Source of the DNA: Tenrec ecaudatus
Lineage: Eukaryota; Chordata; Mammalia; Afrosoricida; Tenrecidae
NCBI RefSeq assembly: GCF_050624435.1
Contig: NC_134537.1
Location: 123,976,086-124,040,085 of the forward strand
Length of the DNA: 64,000 nt
Direction: 5' to 3'
Shown: positions 44,480-55,655 of the stretch, piece by piece
Position numbering within the stretch: the first letter of the stretch is position 1
Layout: every line of letters begins with the position of its first letter
Notes under the pieces: generated by a model
Databases searched by the model: none
What the model was told of the DNA's origin: nothing
Seen by the model: the letters and a program-made list of their open reading frames with translations, nothing else
Translations under genes and position numbers: made by a program

Positions 44480-45450
44480 AGAAGGATGACCCTCTAGTAA
44501 ACTGAAAGGTTCCACTAAGGGAACCAAGGTGGTGATTGGGTTCACACACTACTTAAATCAAGTCTTACTCCCCCCTAAGCCTATCCGTTAGTATAGTAGA
44601 GAGCACCCTCCAAAGTGGGGTCCCAGCCACAGGTGCAGAGTCCAGAATGATGATGTAGCACATAAGGGTTGGTGGCTAGAAGGGCCATATAATCGTCTCC
44701 GGCTCAACCATGTTGCAGGTGTTGTCTCGGGTAATATTTCTAATAACCCTGAGAAACACCTTGGTCCTGAGCAGAGTCCCACAGACGGACACTAGCTGGG
44801 ACATGGTGCGTCTGGCTGCCCAGGCTGAGCCCTTAGTGGATGTAATACTCTACTTCTATTTCTTGTCTCTTCAGTTCTCCCACTGAGGAACTCTTAGCCC
44901 GTCTTAAGGATACCTTTCTTTGCCTTACTTCCTTGTACTTTGTGGCCGGATTCTTGTCTCCTTCCTTTGTTACTAAATTTCTAATGCAGAATAAGCATCC
45001 CATCTCCACTGTTTGATTCCCTCCTGAGCCTGGTTTGCTGTTTGTGCCTCTGCCATTCTACTGCAGCCGCCCTCTACGTGCCTGCTCCCTGGCCCACCCA
45101 GCAACCCCCTTCTCAGTCCCCAATCTAGAGAAGAGAGACGGTAAAACCCTTTGCAGACGCCCCTCCCCTTCAAGAAAAAGTCAACTCTTATTTTGGTGTG
45201 TTGGATGGGGCTTCAGAAGGTCTATGGAAAAGTGTAATTTTCCCGTGACCTTTGCGAAACCCCTTGTCTTTATCCAGTAGTTTTTACCTGACAATTTTTA
45301 AAACTTAATTTTATTCATAATATTGCAATGAACATTATATACCCTGCCTGGTCAACTGAATGTAATATAAGCATTTTTTTCAAGTTGCATAATGCCTCAT
45401 ATCTGTCATTTTAGTGGTTACATAATGGTTTATTCCAGAAGCATGGGGGG
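44480..45450. other. CASP3 intron 3, unclassified part
   Basis: No gene or repeat family clearly recognised. A decayed arm of the short palindromic repeat may lie near 45225-45265. Confidence 0.35.
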
Positions 45451-45454
45451 AGTG

Positions 45455-45520
45455 GCTTCAAAAAGTTCATGGGGAAAATTCATTTGCTTTCTATTCCATT
45501 TTGCCATGAAATTTTTCATC
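45455..45520. repeat. Short palindromic MITE-like repeat, copy 4
   Basis: GGCTTCAAAAAGTTCATGGG and TTTTGCCATGAAATTTTTCA are complementary arms around TTGCTTTCTATTCC. Confidence 0.55.
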
Positions 45521-45599
45521 TCCCTGGCATTATCATCCACGTAGCATATTACTTGTCTTAGCATATAGTCATATGTGCTGGGCATATCCACTTAGCATA

Positions 45600-45717
45600 T
45601 ACCATATATACTCGCATGTAAGCTGAGTTTTTCAGCACATTTTTTATGCAGTTTTTGTGGTAAAATTAGGTGCCTCGGCTTATATTCGGTTCGGCTTATA
45701 CTCGAATATATATGGTA
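45600..45717. mobile_element. Palindromic MITE (ACTCGAGTATAAGCC family), copy 3
   Basis: Left TACCATATATACTCGCATGT and right ACTCGAATATATATGGTA form near-perfect inverted ends bordered by TA. The inside has TTTTTGTGGTAAAATTAGGT and GCCTCGGCTTATATTCGG. The best-preserved of the three copies. Confidence 0.72.
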
Positions 45718-46184
45718 GTTAAGACTTGACTTTTCCCTGCTTCCATTTTGAAATTGATGGTATATTAATTCTTCAAATGAATACTTTAATCCTATTAGAA
45801 TTAATCTTAAAAGAGAGACACAGGTGAAGAGAATCCCATTTAGGACACTCCAGAGGCAAATCAGAAGTTCGGAGTGCTGAGCCATGGTGCAGTGACCATG
45901 AAAAGAGCAAGAACACACTGGAAAGAGATGCAAGATTTGTTGCTCAGATTAGTCGTAAAGAGTGAGGAGGAAACCTTGAAAGTGGGTCTCTAAACCTGAG
46001 TAACAGCATTTTTAATTGCTTTTGTCTAAGTACCACCTTCAGTCATTAAGGTCAACGGAAATTGCTTATTAAGGGTTTCTGGTTTTTTTTTTCAATTTGT
46101 AGATATTCTGCCTCATAATACGATGCTCTCATTCTATAAAATTTTATGATGTTTAACTTGTTAAAAACCAGCACTACAACAAAG

Positions 46185-46300
46185 GATCTTTGATGGGGTA
46201 GTGGTTACGCGTTCAGCTGCTAACTGCAAGGTCAGCAGTTTGAAGCCATCAACTGATCTGGGAGAAAGTTGGGGCTTTCTGCCACCATTAAAGAACAACT
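46185..46300 (+). repeat. AfroSINE 5' half
   Basis: GATGGGGTAGTGGTTACGCG, TTCAGCTGCTAACTGCAAGG, TCAGCAGTTTGAAGCCATC and GGGGCTTTCTGCCACC. The 3' half is missing. Confidence 0.7.
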
Positions 46301-46304
46301 CAAA

Positions 46305-47532
46305 CAAAATGTTATTTCACTTCCCCTCCTCCCCCTGCTCAATAATTTTAGATCCATGGATGGCTTTTGTCTTCAAGTGAGCTTTTCTGGTTTAACATTT
46401 GAAGGTGTGGTCTCACCGCCATCTCTAGAAGCCTAGTGGGTCTTGCCATCACAGGCTTAGGAGGTAACCCTAGAGGTCATCCGCATTATCAAATAACTAC
46501 AAGTGGTCCTCCGTCTTTCCAGTGTCACGACCATGATGATTTTTTTAATTTTTGTAAAAATTGTGCTCGTATATAGAAATCATAGAGGCAAAATGAAAGG
46601 GGGAAACTGTAAATCAGACTACTATAGAACTCTTAACAGAAAAGTGGTGAGAAAAGAGACAAGCAACAATATTTTAGAAGCATAGTCTTTTTTGCTATTG
46701 ATACATATTAAACTACAGCCACATTTTAGCACTTTTGAGATCTGCCTGCATCATGCAATTGATCTATACTCTTACGTGGATGGTACTATATAAAAGCGTG
46801 GTAAAAAGCCCAGGACTCCTGCATAAAGGTCCAACCCTAGTCTTGTTTAGACAAGTTTCTGAACTCCTTTATGCTGAATTTCTTACATCTGTACAAATGA
46901 ATCGAGTAGTAATCACTATCTCATGGTGGTTGGAAGGATTAAAGGGAGTCTCATACTACAATGCTTATTAATGTGGTAGTGTTTTGTCCTTCCTGAAAAG
47001 GTATTATCAAATTAGTAATGTACCTTAAGATATTTGAAGACTTTGAATCAAGGAATTAAATATACTTTGAATACATGAGATGCAGGTGTGTAGATATGTG
47101 GTAGATATGAGGTAGACAGGTAGATATGATATGATTTTTTTAACGAAACAAAGACCACATTATCTTCTAGTCTTTTTAAAATAAATGAGTAAATAAAACC
47201 GTGACCATGACCATTTTTAACCAAGGCAAGTTTTGGTCTCTGTGATGGCAGCACAATATTCCCCTATGTGAGTAAATAGCGATTTATGTAAGAAAGCCCA
47301 TCTTGATAGGCATGTCAGCTCTGACTTGTATTTCAGTCACTGAGAAGCTGTATGTGCCAAGAAAGCAAGCTTTGTATAATCGTGAACAAAATTCACGGAT
47401 CCAAAGGACTAGGATTTTCTGAGCATTTGCCAGGATGGGCAGGCTGTGCCTGTCACTGAGCGGCTCCTTTCATTTCAAAGCAGTTATTACTATTTTTTAA
47501 AATACAGTTACGATTATTCTTTCTGTTCCAAG
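46305..47532. other. CASP3 intron 3, unclassified part
   Basis: AT-rich intron with a short degenerate GTAGATATG tandem near 47090-47130. No exon or clear mobile element found. Confidence 0.4.
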
Positions 47533-47661
47533 AAATGGCACCTCGCTCTGGTACGGATGTAGATGCAGCGGAGCTCAGGAAAACCTTCGGGACCTTGAAG
47601 TATGAAGTCCGGAATAAAAATGATCTTTCGCGCGAAGAAATGGTGATGTTGATGCGCGGTG
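47533..47661 (+). CDS. CASP3: CASP3 coding exon 4
   Basis: Acceptor CTGTTCCAAG/AAATGG and donor CGCGGTG/GTAAGA bound 129 nt. It encodes [21 protein letters not shown] and [20 protein letters not shown] with RG-V, aligned with human residues 60-103. Arg64, which binds the substrate P1 aspartate, is conserved in RSGTDVDA. The residues before it differ: human GMTSR is KMAPR, with Lys60 formed by the codon split across intron 3. The second half has some unusual substitutions (Thr-Leu for Asn-Leu, MVML for IVEL). Confidence 0.97.
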
Positions 47662-47729
47662 GTAAGAGAAGCCCAAGAATTAACCTTCACTGGCCAGCTT
47701 CATATTTTGCCTTAGCTGGAATTATGCCT

Positions 47730-48722
47730 ATGAGGTCGAGTCAACAAATACTGCTACAAAACCATAGGAACCTTTATTATACAAAAAATGTAAAAATAGG
47801 GTGCTGTTGTTCCTCAACCTCTTCTCCTTCTGGGTTTGTTCGGTTCTGAAAGCAGTGGTCCATGCTCTCTAACCCTCCCTTGAACCCTCATCCATTGATA
47901 ACACATCAAAACAGCAGTTGGGACACTGCCCGGCTACTCTCGTCGTCTTCCTGTAAGATGGTGTTTGAATCTGATGAACTAAAAGGTGTCTGAAGGAGCG
48001 AGATCAGGGCTCTAGGCTAGATGGGGCGGGCGAGTCCTCCCAACAAAGTTTTCTTGAGAGTAGACCTTGCTACCCTGGGGAATGGGTGGGCACATGGTTG
48101 TGGTGGGGGAGAACCCTTGGCACAACAAGACTTTTTCTACTCAGCTTTCTTAAAACTTCTTTATAAATAGACCCCGTGATTGCCCCATGTCCTTTAAGAA
48201 AGTTAGGATTTTGGATTGCAAAATACACTCACCATAACCTCTGGAGCTGATTTCACTGTCTTGACCTTACCTGGCCCAGGAGATCTCTTTGGAAGCCCTT
48301 GTTCGATTGGACCTTTTTCTCTGGGTCATATTGGTCCGTCCTTAGTTTGGATGCGTTCCATAGAAATCATCGTCATTGGCTTGGATCGTAAAGGACTGTT
48401 GTGAGCATCGGTTCATTCCATATAGCTGACCGTCACAGTATATTCTTGGCCCTCATCGTGCCAAAAGCCAGTAGCAGGCAAGATGTTTCTATAAAATTGC
48501 AAATGCTGAGTCATGTGACACTCCAGCCTTCGTCAACTGTCTAATCAGCAGTAAGTAGTTCTGTGGCCTTCCCACCCTAGCCTCTGGACTTCCACCACAA
48601 CTTCTTTATTCCAGGAGGTGGAACATCTTCTCTCCTTGACTCATCCCCGAAGTCTTGCTGACCTTCCTTAAAATGCTTGCTCTTTCTAAAAGCTTGTTTG
48701 GTGTGCAGCAGCATTTCTGTAA
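47730..48722 (-). pseudogene. Degenerate mariner-like (Tc1/mariner) transposon in CASP3 intron 4
   Basis: Left border TA then TGAGGTCGAGTCAACAAA. Conceptual minus-strand translation in changing frames gives a start-like region HTKQAFRKSKHFKEGQQDFG then DESRREDVPPP, similar to the N-terminal part of mariner transposases. Later the phrase SPDLAPSD, then FKHHLTGRRRE, recalls the SPDLAP-(S/C)D(F/Y)HLF block that follows the catalytic triad. Frameshifts and stops abound and the right end is cut by the RTE copy at 48725, so it is dead. Assignment is by motif only. Confidence 0.6.
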
Positions 48723-48724
48723 AC

Positions 48725-50275
48725 TGGTAGGTGCTGTCAGACCGATCCTGACTCACACGGACCCATGAACAACAGCAGAGAAACACCGCCCGCTCTGGTA
48801 CCATCGTTACAGTTGTTACTGTATTTAACACTGGTGTTGTGGCCACTGTGTCCTTCAAGTTCACTGAAGGTCTTTCAGGGACCATCTACCTTACCCAGCA
48901 AATGCCCTCCAGGGACAGGATCTCTCCTGACCACGTGTCCAGAGTGCTGGAGACAAGCCTCATCAACCTTGCTTCTACTGAGCATTCTGGGTGGGACTAC
49001 CCCCTAGGGATCTGCTGGCTCTTCAGGCAGTCCCCAGGACCTCTCAGTGGTCTTCCCCAGCACGCTCATTCCCATGCCTCCATTCGGCTTCAGGCTTCCT
49101 CACCCATGGTCCAGCTTTCACAGGCCTGGGAAGCAATTGAAATGCCCGGACTTGGGACCGGTAGATGTACCTTCATCTTCAAACTGACACCTGTGCTCTT
49201 TGACACCTCACCGAGGTGCCGTGCAGCACATTTTGCCCAGGGCAGTAAACACATTGTTTGATTTCTTAACTGCTGCTTCCGTAAAGTAAAATGAGATCCT
49301 CAACTTCAGTCTTTTCTCCGTTTATCCTGACATTGTCCACTGGTCAAGTTGTGAGGACTTGTGCTTTTCTCTTTGTTGTTCATCAGCAATTGCTTCAAGT
49401 TCTCTTCACTCTCAGCAAGCAAGGTTGTGTCATCTGCGTAGCGAAGGTTGTTAATAAATCTTTCAGGCTTTCAGCTGAGTTCCATCCAACATCAACAACA
49501 ATAACCCTGTTTTGAATCTGCCTTACATATCTCACGGCTCCCGGTCGATGTACTGCTGCATCTGTTTTGAATTAGCGTCAGAATTTTACTGGCACGTTAT
49601 GTAATATGGTTCAAATTTTCTGCACCTTTTTTCGTGTGGTGACTGTATCTTTCCCTACTGATGATTCCTGCATCTTTCAGTATTTTGCCCACAGAATCCT
49701 TCGGTGTTGCATTGCAGGCCTCGGTCTCCCTCCAGGTTTGTTCCACTGAGACACACGGTGTGTGCTTCCCCGTGGTTTCTGACTACTGGGCTCACTTTCA
49801 TTATGATCTCACGGTGACGCTTTACCCTGTTCTCGAGCTGCCCTCCGAACATGGCTGTTCCGGTCTCTTATTTCATTATCTATTCCATATGCTTTAGAAA
49901 CCTTACATTCAAGGGCAAGTTTCAGAGGCTCTTCTGACGTCCACGTTAATCCTTTCTGGCTCGTCCTTCGATAGCCTTCTGCCTTCTCCGTGACGATGGA
50001 TGTTCTTGGTGTCCCCCCGCAGCTCATCAGCTCTTCTGTTTTTGGTGTTCGATGCGTCAAACCTGCGCTTCGGATGCTCTCAGCAGTCTGGTGGCATCTA
50101 CTCAAGGCTGTATTTTGGCTGTCGAGGGAGAACTTTTTTCATTTGCTTCCGCTTCAGCCTGGACTTAACACGTGATCAAATGATATTCTGGTTTCCAGTT
50201 AGCCCCTGGCCTTGTTTAGCTGATGATACTGGGCTGCTCCATTGTCTTTTCCCACAAATGTAGTACAGTCAAAGG
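48725..50275 (-). mobile_element. RTE/BovB-like LINE, 1.5-kb minus-oriented relic
   Basis: From the right this runs antisense through ORF2 towards the 3' end at the left. Shared phrases with the other fragments are GCTGTCAGACCGATCCTGAC, GTAAAATGAGATCCTCAACT, TTCTCTTCACTCTCAGCAAG and CAAGGTTGTGTCATCTGCGT. The latter is the complement of a tract encoding the reverse-transcriptase catalytic (F/Y)ADD-region sequence in RTE elements. The longest LINE relic in CASP3 intron 4; coding frames are broken. Confidence 0.7.
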
Positions 50276-50502
50276 TTACTTTTGCACCAGGAAAATTTAA
50301 CAAAAAAAATTGGAGCCAAGGGCTGATATCACTTAAGAAAATCAGTGAACGTCTTCCCAAAGCCCTGAAGCTTAACAAGTTAAGTATTAACTATTAAATG
50401 TTCTCTTAGGTTTTTTCCCCATGGCACAAAAAGGTATCATTTTTCTGTTGTTTTTTAAAGGAACCCTAAGAAGACTTGACAAGTCTATTTGTTTTTTCTT
50501 TT

Positions 50503-50697
50503 TTTTTACATCATTTTATTGGGGGCTTGTACAACTCTCATCACAATCCATCCATCCATGTGTCAAGCACATTTGTACAATTGTTGCCATCATCAGTCTC
50601 AAAACATTTGCCTTCTACTTGAGCCCTTGGTACCAGTTCCTCATTTTCCCCGCTCCTCATGAACCCTAGGTAATTTATAAATTATTGTTATTTTTTT
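50503..50697 (-). mobile_element. L1-type LINE 3' end, minus orientation
   Basis: Starts TACATCATTTTATTGGGGGC then TTGTACAACTCTCATCACAA, running to CATGAACCCTAGGTAATTTA. A 5'-truncated copy of the L1 family at 240-1085. Confidence 0.78.
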
Positions 50698-51067
50698 AAA
50701 AGTCTGTTACTGAAAGAGCTTGTCTGCTGCCATCTCCTAGCAGAGAAGCAGAGCGAAGCGCATTGTGCTTAGAACAAGCCATGCGTGTGTGAGCTGGAGT
50801 GCCAGCAGCGTGTTTGTTGACTTGCCCGTGGAGTGAAGTATGCGAGTCGTTGCATTGCCCTGTCCCGGCCCCGATCTTGTGTATCTGCTAAGAATCGTTC
50901 TTTTAACGACGTTATTCTTCCCAGCTCCCTGAAATGCTCTGAAGAGCTGGTGCTGTGCTCCAAGTTAGGTGTGGAGCCTTTAGTTCCGTGTCTGTGCTAT
51001 TCCCCGACAGTTGATCTTGTTGAATAAATGGCTGTTTTTGCCTCCTTATTTGCAACTGCCTTTCAAG
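50698..51067. other. CASP3 intron 4 end, nothing recognised
   Basis: Unique-looking intron sequence leading to the pyrimidine tract and acceptor of exon 5. Confidence 0.4.
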
Positions 51068-51243
51068 TTTCCGAGGAGGATCATAGCAGAAGGAGCAGCT
51101 TCGTGTGTGTGCTCCTCAGCCATGGTGATGAAGGCGTTATTTACGGAACAGATGGACCTGTTGACCTGAAAAAACTGACCCGTTTCTTCAGGGGGGATAA
51201 TTGTAGAAGCCTCGCTGGGAAGCCCAAACTTTTCATTATTCAG
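51068..51243 (+). CDS. CASP3: CASP3 coding exon 5 (catalytic His)
   Basis: Acceptor CCTTTCAAG/TTTCC and donor ATTCAG/GTACAG bound 176 nt. It encodes [21 protein letters not shown], then [20 protein letters not shown] and [18 protein letters not shown], aligned with human residues 103-161. The His of LLSHGDEG corresponds to catalytic His121 and is intact. Gln161 of the S1 pocket ends the exon. Human SHGEEG reads SHGDEG, a conservative change. Confidence 0.98.
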
Positions 51244-51264
51244 GTACAGTATAGCTGAGCTCCT

Positions 51265-51495
51265 CAACCGTCTGCTGCCTCTTGCTGCTGCTGGGGTCCC
51301 ACTCACGGTGACCTCGAGAGTGGCAGGGTCTGACTGGGCTCCCGCCCCCCGGGGGGTTTTCATCAGCTGAATTTTCAGCAGTTTATCACTAGGCTTTCCA
51401 AGGTGTCTCTAGGGGGACTTAACACTTAACTGTTTGTGTAACAGCCAAAGGCCCTAACCATTGCACACCGGGTATTCCCACACACAGACCCGTCA
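51265..51495 (-). repeat. AfroSINE, minus orientation
   Basis: CTGCTGGGGTCCCACTCACG, GACCTCGAGAGTGGCAGGGT, GGGACTTAACACTTAACTG and CCCTAACCATTGCACACCGG mark a diverged inverted copy right after exon 5. Confidence 0.55.
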
Positions 51496-51746
51496 GCCAC
51501 TCCTGACTCGGTGGTACAATCACTGCGGGATTGATTTATTCCCTTGACACTACTGAATTCTTACTCTCTTTCTTCATTTAAACCATCACCTAAGAGATGC
51601 AGCATAAATTTCAACTTCTACATAACAAAAAACATAATTAACACACATTTTCACGCCATCTTTGCATTGCTTAGAAGTAATTAATTTGTAGAAAAATATA
51701 TATATGCCTACCCACCCCACCCCCTGTTTTTTTCTCTACCACCCAG

Positions 51747-51867
51747 GCCTGCAGAGGCACAGACTTGGACTGTGGCATTGAGACTGACAGTGCTATCGAC
51801 GATGACATGACATGTCAGAAGATACCAGTTGAGGCAGACTTCTTATATGCATATTCTACAGCACCTG
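51747..51867 (+). CDS. CASP3: CASP3 coding exon 6 (catalytic Cys and subunit cleavage site)
   Basis: Acceptor TCTACCACCCAG/GCCTG, with a strong pyrimidine tract, and donor CACCTG/GTAAGA bound 121 nt. It encodes [20 protein letters not shown] then [21 protein letters not shown], aligned with human residues 162-202. With the preceding Gln it forms the QACRG active site with catalytic Cys163. The IETD-S sequence at 172-176 is the initiator-caspase cut between large and small subunits and is preserved. The linker after it is slightly changed (SAIDDD for SGVDDD). Confidence 0.98.
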
Positions 51868-51869
51868 GT

Positions 51870-52714
51870 AAGAACATTACAAATAATGTCTGTCGTGTGT
51901 TGATTTGAGGTCTCTTGCTGTGATGGATTACAGAGTGGAACTCTGAAGAGCTGGTCAGTATTACAGTGTACCTTAACCATACAGAAGCCTCAACAAATCG
52001 TGTCTTGCCACGTTTGATTAGAAAAATGTGCATCCATGTCCACACCGACATGTTTGAATATGTGTGTATAATGAGCTTACTAGCACAGCATCACTCATGA
52101 ACTTCATACCAGAGAGTAAAGGGGGCTTACAGATGTGTGTGAGACAGTGGAAAGATCATGCAATTTCCCCACAGACTCCTTGAAACCCCTCGTATTGCAC
52201 TGTGACATAGGCCAAAGTCAAAACTTGACCCACTCTGTGGAAAAGGAGAGAGGTAGACTTTCTAGGAAACCTTTGGACGATTGGAAATAACAAAGATAAT
52301 TGTGACTATATAAGAGAGCAGTAAAACTAGAAAGAGCGAAAGAAGCACATTAAGAAATTATATATTACCCTCCATTTTTAATGGCTGTGTTGAAATGCCA
52401 TCATATAAATCAATATTTATCGGCGAGGTGTCACCAAGTTTGACAGTGGTAAGATACACATAACATAAAAGTCACCCTTATATTGCGCATTTCTTCATTT
52501 CGTGCTGAAATTGGGGGGGGAGGGTTTGGTGGTGATTAAGACAGACATAGGAACGTGCGGCCATTTTCAAGTGTACGACTCAGTGACAGTAAGGACATTC
52601 ACAGTGCTGTGCCACTATCTTGATCTATCACCTGTTTAAATCTTATACTCAGTACTTGGATTTTTTATAAGAGTTCAGCATTTTCAAATATGCTTAATAT
52701 ATTGAAAAAAATCA
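51870..52714. other. CASP3 intron 6, unclassified part
   Basis: No repeat family clearly recognised. A decayed arm resembling the short palindromic repeat lies near 52140-52195. Confidence 0.35.
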
Positions 52715-53095
52715 CACACTACCATTGAGTGGATTCAGACCAGTGGTTCTCAATCTGTGGGTCACGGCCCCTTTGGGAATCAAACAACCCTTTCATAGGG
52801 GTCTCCTGAGTCATAACAGTAGCAAATGAGGGTCACCACCACACGAGGAACTGTATGGAAGGGTCACGGCATTAGGAAGGTTGAGACCACTGATTCCGAC
52901 GCATTGGTGACCCTATAGAGCTTCCCCTGTGGGCTCTCCAGACTGTGACTTGCCCAGGAGCAGAAAGCCTCAGCCGTAAAGGGGAAAGGGTGCATTTTCT
53001 CCATATGGGGTGTCTGGTGGTTTCACATGGCTTCATTTGGGGGTTAGCCGCCCCCGACAGAACCTGCACTCCTAGCACCTCCCAAGGTGAGCGCA
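52715..53095 (-). repeat. AfroSINE, minus orientation, host of a SPIN insertion
   Basis: CACTACCATTGAGTGGATTC before and GCATTGGTGACCCTATAGAG, CTTCCCCTGTGGGCTCTCCA after the SPIN copy read as one inverted SINE once 52741-52892 and one octamer are removed. Confidence 0.75.
52741..52892. mobile_element. SPIN-like hAT MITE, copy 4, nested in a SINE
   Basis: CAGTGGTTCTCAATCTGTGG at the left and GGTTGAGACCACTG at the right are inverted ends. Flanking octamers ATTCAGAC and ATTCCGAC match at 7 of 8. At 152 bp it is shorter than copies 1 and 6, lacking part of the middle. Confidence 0.87.
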
Positions 53096-53579
53096 CTGAC
53101 CAATTTCAGGCAGTGGGCCTGGCTAGTTCATTTGAACGAGAGTGTAGCAAAGACACTATTTTCCCTTCATGGAGTTTATTTGCTCCAGGAACTCTAGACA
53201 AATTGCGGGCAAATCAATTGATTTTCCCCCTCCCCTCTTGGCTCATCCAGCATTAAAGCAAGATGAAACCTGCTGGAGACATCATGCTGTTCAGAATGAT
53301 CTTTTTTAGGTCTGTTTGCTCCTGCATGTGTTCTTGTTTGTCGCTGTTGAAGGGGCTCCTGGAGAGTGAGAAGCCTCACTGCTCTGATGGTAGAATTAGC
53401 CCACAGTGTCTGCCTTTGCTGAAAGCACAGGACACATACCACCAGAAGCCAAATGTGCCCCCCATTCTTCCCTCTTACCCCCATCCCCCCGTTTTACAGC
53501 TCATCTTTGTGATTATGTCATGATCTGCAGCGCCAGCTTAAACAGATGCCCATGGTATTTGGCTCTCTTTGCCTTATAG

Positions 53580-53809
53580 GTTACTACTCCTGGCGAAATT
53601 CCAAAGACGGGTCCTGGTTCATCCAGTCGCTGTGTGCCGTGCTGCAGCAGTGTGCCCACAAGCTGGAGCTCATGCACATCCTCACTCGGGTGAACCGCAA
53701 GGTCGCAACCGAGTTTGAGTCCTACTCCCTTGACTCGACGTTTCATGCAAAGAAGCAAATTCCATGCATCATGTCCATGCTCACAAAGGATCTGTATTTT
53801 AGTCACTGA
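53580..53809 (+). CDS. CASP3: CASP3 last coding exon (exon 7, small subunit)
   Basis: Acceptor TTTGCCTTATAG/GTTAC opens the exon; the stop TGA is at 53807-53809. It encodes [61 protein letters not shown] and [15 protein letters not shown], aligned with human residues 202-277. Arg207 of SWRN, which contacts the substrate, and the dimer-forming [10 protein letters not shown] and KKQIPCI strands are conserved. With this exon the protein reaches 277 residues, unbroken, so the gene looks functional. Confidence 0.98.
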
Positions 53810-54700
53810 AGGAAGATTTAGGGGTGGGGGTGGGGGTTGTTTTTGTTTGGGGAGGGTGGAGATTTGTTTTCAGTTTTGTGAGCCAATTGGAAAAAAAACA
53901 AAAAACAGTATAACTACAGATACTTTATTCCCTTCGTTCATTTATATCCAATCAAATACTTCCCGTGGGCCTGTTTTCATCATCATAGAACCACGCTGAA
54001 GCTACCTCAAACCAAAAGCCAGGTAGCCGGAACTGACTTTAGTTAGGAATACATTAAAACAGTAGTGTTATCATTGTTGTTGAGGAGAGATGATGGTAGA
54101 TTTACAACTTTCATAATTAGCACGTCTATGGTACTGTGTTCTGAATTTTCAAGTAAGTATGAAAATGCTATGCTCTTCAGGAGTGAATTCTAAAAATGCG
54201 CTCTCGGCAGAAGACTTTGTTCTCGTTCTTGAGCTAGCGCCCGGGACGCTGGGATCCGCCAGCATGACCCAACGCTCGAGACCTTTACTTTTTAACCTGG
54301 TTAATTGTGTCTTCCAAGCGTTTCCCTGAGCTTGTGGCTTTGTGATGTTTTGTCCTGAGCATGTCTTTATGGTTTAAAAATCATGTGTAATACTGAAAAA
54401 GAAATGAATCATTTGGAGAGAGTGAGCCTACTGGGTTGACCCTTTGAAAGGCGGCCTTTGTGGAGGGACAGAAGGACAACTGAGATGCCACAGATCTATC
54501 TACCAGCATGAGTTTCCTAGCATTTGTCCTATGCAAATTAGTCTCATGTTCCCATACCAGCAGAATACGTGAGCTATTCATGTAAACACCTCAAACTTCA
54601 TGCTTCTTGGGTGAAGCCACTCTAGAGAATATCAAAGTGTATAACTTGCTTGCACGATCAACAATAGGAAGAGAGCAATAAATCCATCACGATCTGCTCG
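53810..54700 (+). other. CASP3: CASP3 3' UTR (minimum extent)
   Basis: Sequence after the stop contains a G/T-rich stretch and AGAACCACGCTGAAGCTACC, resembling the human CASP3 3' UTR. A canonical AATAAA lies at 54677-54682. Human-like length would carry the UTR further, to about 55.3-55.4 kb, where no canonical signal is present, so the true end is unsettled. Confidence 0.6.
54677..54682 (+). terminator. Candidate CASP3 polyadenylation signal
   Basis: AATAAA in GCAATAAATCC, 868 nt after the stop. The first canonical hexamer in the 3' UTR; a later site cannot be excluded. Confidence 0.4.
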
Positions 54701-55650
54701 GTGATCAGAGCAGAGGTGGTGAGATCCCAAGTCGGCCCTTGTCAGCCTTTGGGAACATGGCAGACCACAGACTGTGGCTCCAGAGGAGGCTGCTGGCTCC
54801 CCCGGGGTCGCCTGTGGGGCTACTTCCAAGGCAGGAAGGAGTCTTCCAGTCAAGGAACCAAACCAGAAGCTTCTCACGCGGAAATTTCCCAAGAGTGGGT
54901 GCCACCATAAAGTCAAAGACCTCTTTGTGGTAAACATTTTGAGCCCATTATTTTCTCTTGAAGTTCACAATCAAAAGGAAACTGGTACAACCTTATGCCG
55001 CCCTCTGAAATGAAAGGACGAGGCACACAGGACTTTGGAAATCACCCAACCTGAGACGAGGAAGCTGAAGGCCCGAGAAGGGGCCGCAGGGCGGCAGCCC
55101 CCGCCCCCCCACCCCCACCCCATATGGTAGCTGTCATCGCACCGTTCCCGTCTTCGGCTTTTACTCTGACGTTTCCAGTCTACGTTCTCTTTGCTCAAAG
55201 AAAGGAATGCCAGCCTTTATAAATGACTCCTTCATAGTGACGACGTCTGTAACTTTTTATAGTAAGTCTATCCTGTAGTGACATCCTTAAGTTATTCCTG
55301 TGTGGCCATTTTTTGTAAAGATTTGTAATTCTGAATTTTTATTTCAAAATATCAATTTAACACAATTGCCAACACGTTCAAGTTTTTTGTTGTCTTCATC
55401 GTCAACTTTGTTGTGCTACTAAGTGGAAGTGAAATTCTTAGCCAAGAGCTAAGTTTTCTCATGTCAAAGGGGATGTAACAGAAATCTGATCTGATATTTT
55501 GAAGTGGTAGCAGAATATTGAGTAAGGTAAGCTTCCCACGTCTCCCAGACTCTGTTGCTAAAAGGACCTTGATTCATAGATTTTGGTTCTTAAATATGAA
55601 TCTATTTCCCCTTGGTTTGCTCGCTTTGGGAAGACGGATATTACTGAAGT
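54700..55650. other. Distal CASP3 3' UTR or flank
   Basis: Contains T-rich ATTTTTATTTCAAAATATC near 55335 typical of a UTR end and a C-rich run at 55101-55121. No coding exon is evident. Confidence 0.35.
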
Positions 55651-55655
55651 GTAAA

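Noticed and set aside
44001..44549. 182-aa minus-strand frame in CASP3 intron 3
   Set aside because: It runs antisense through the SPIN copy and the RTE 3' end, so it is a by-product of these repeats.
53810..55400. Extra CASP3 coding exon downstream
   Set aside because: The protein already ends at the human C-terminus in exon 7, and later open frames have no caspase similarity.
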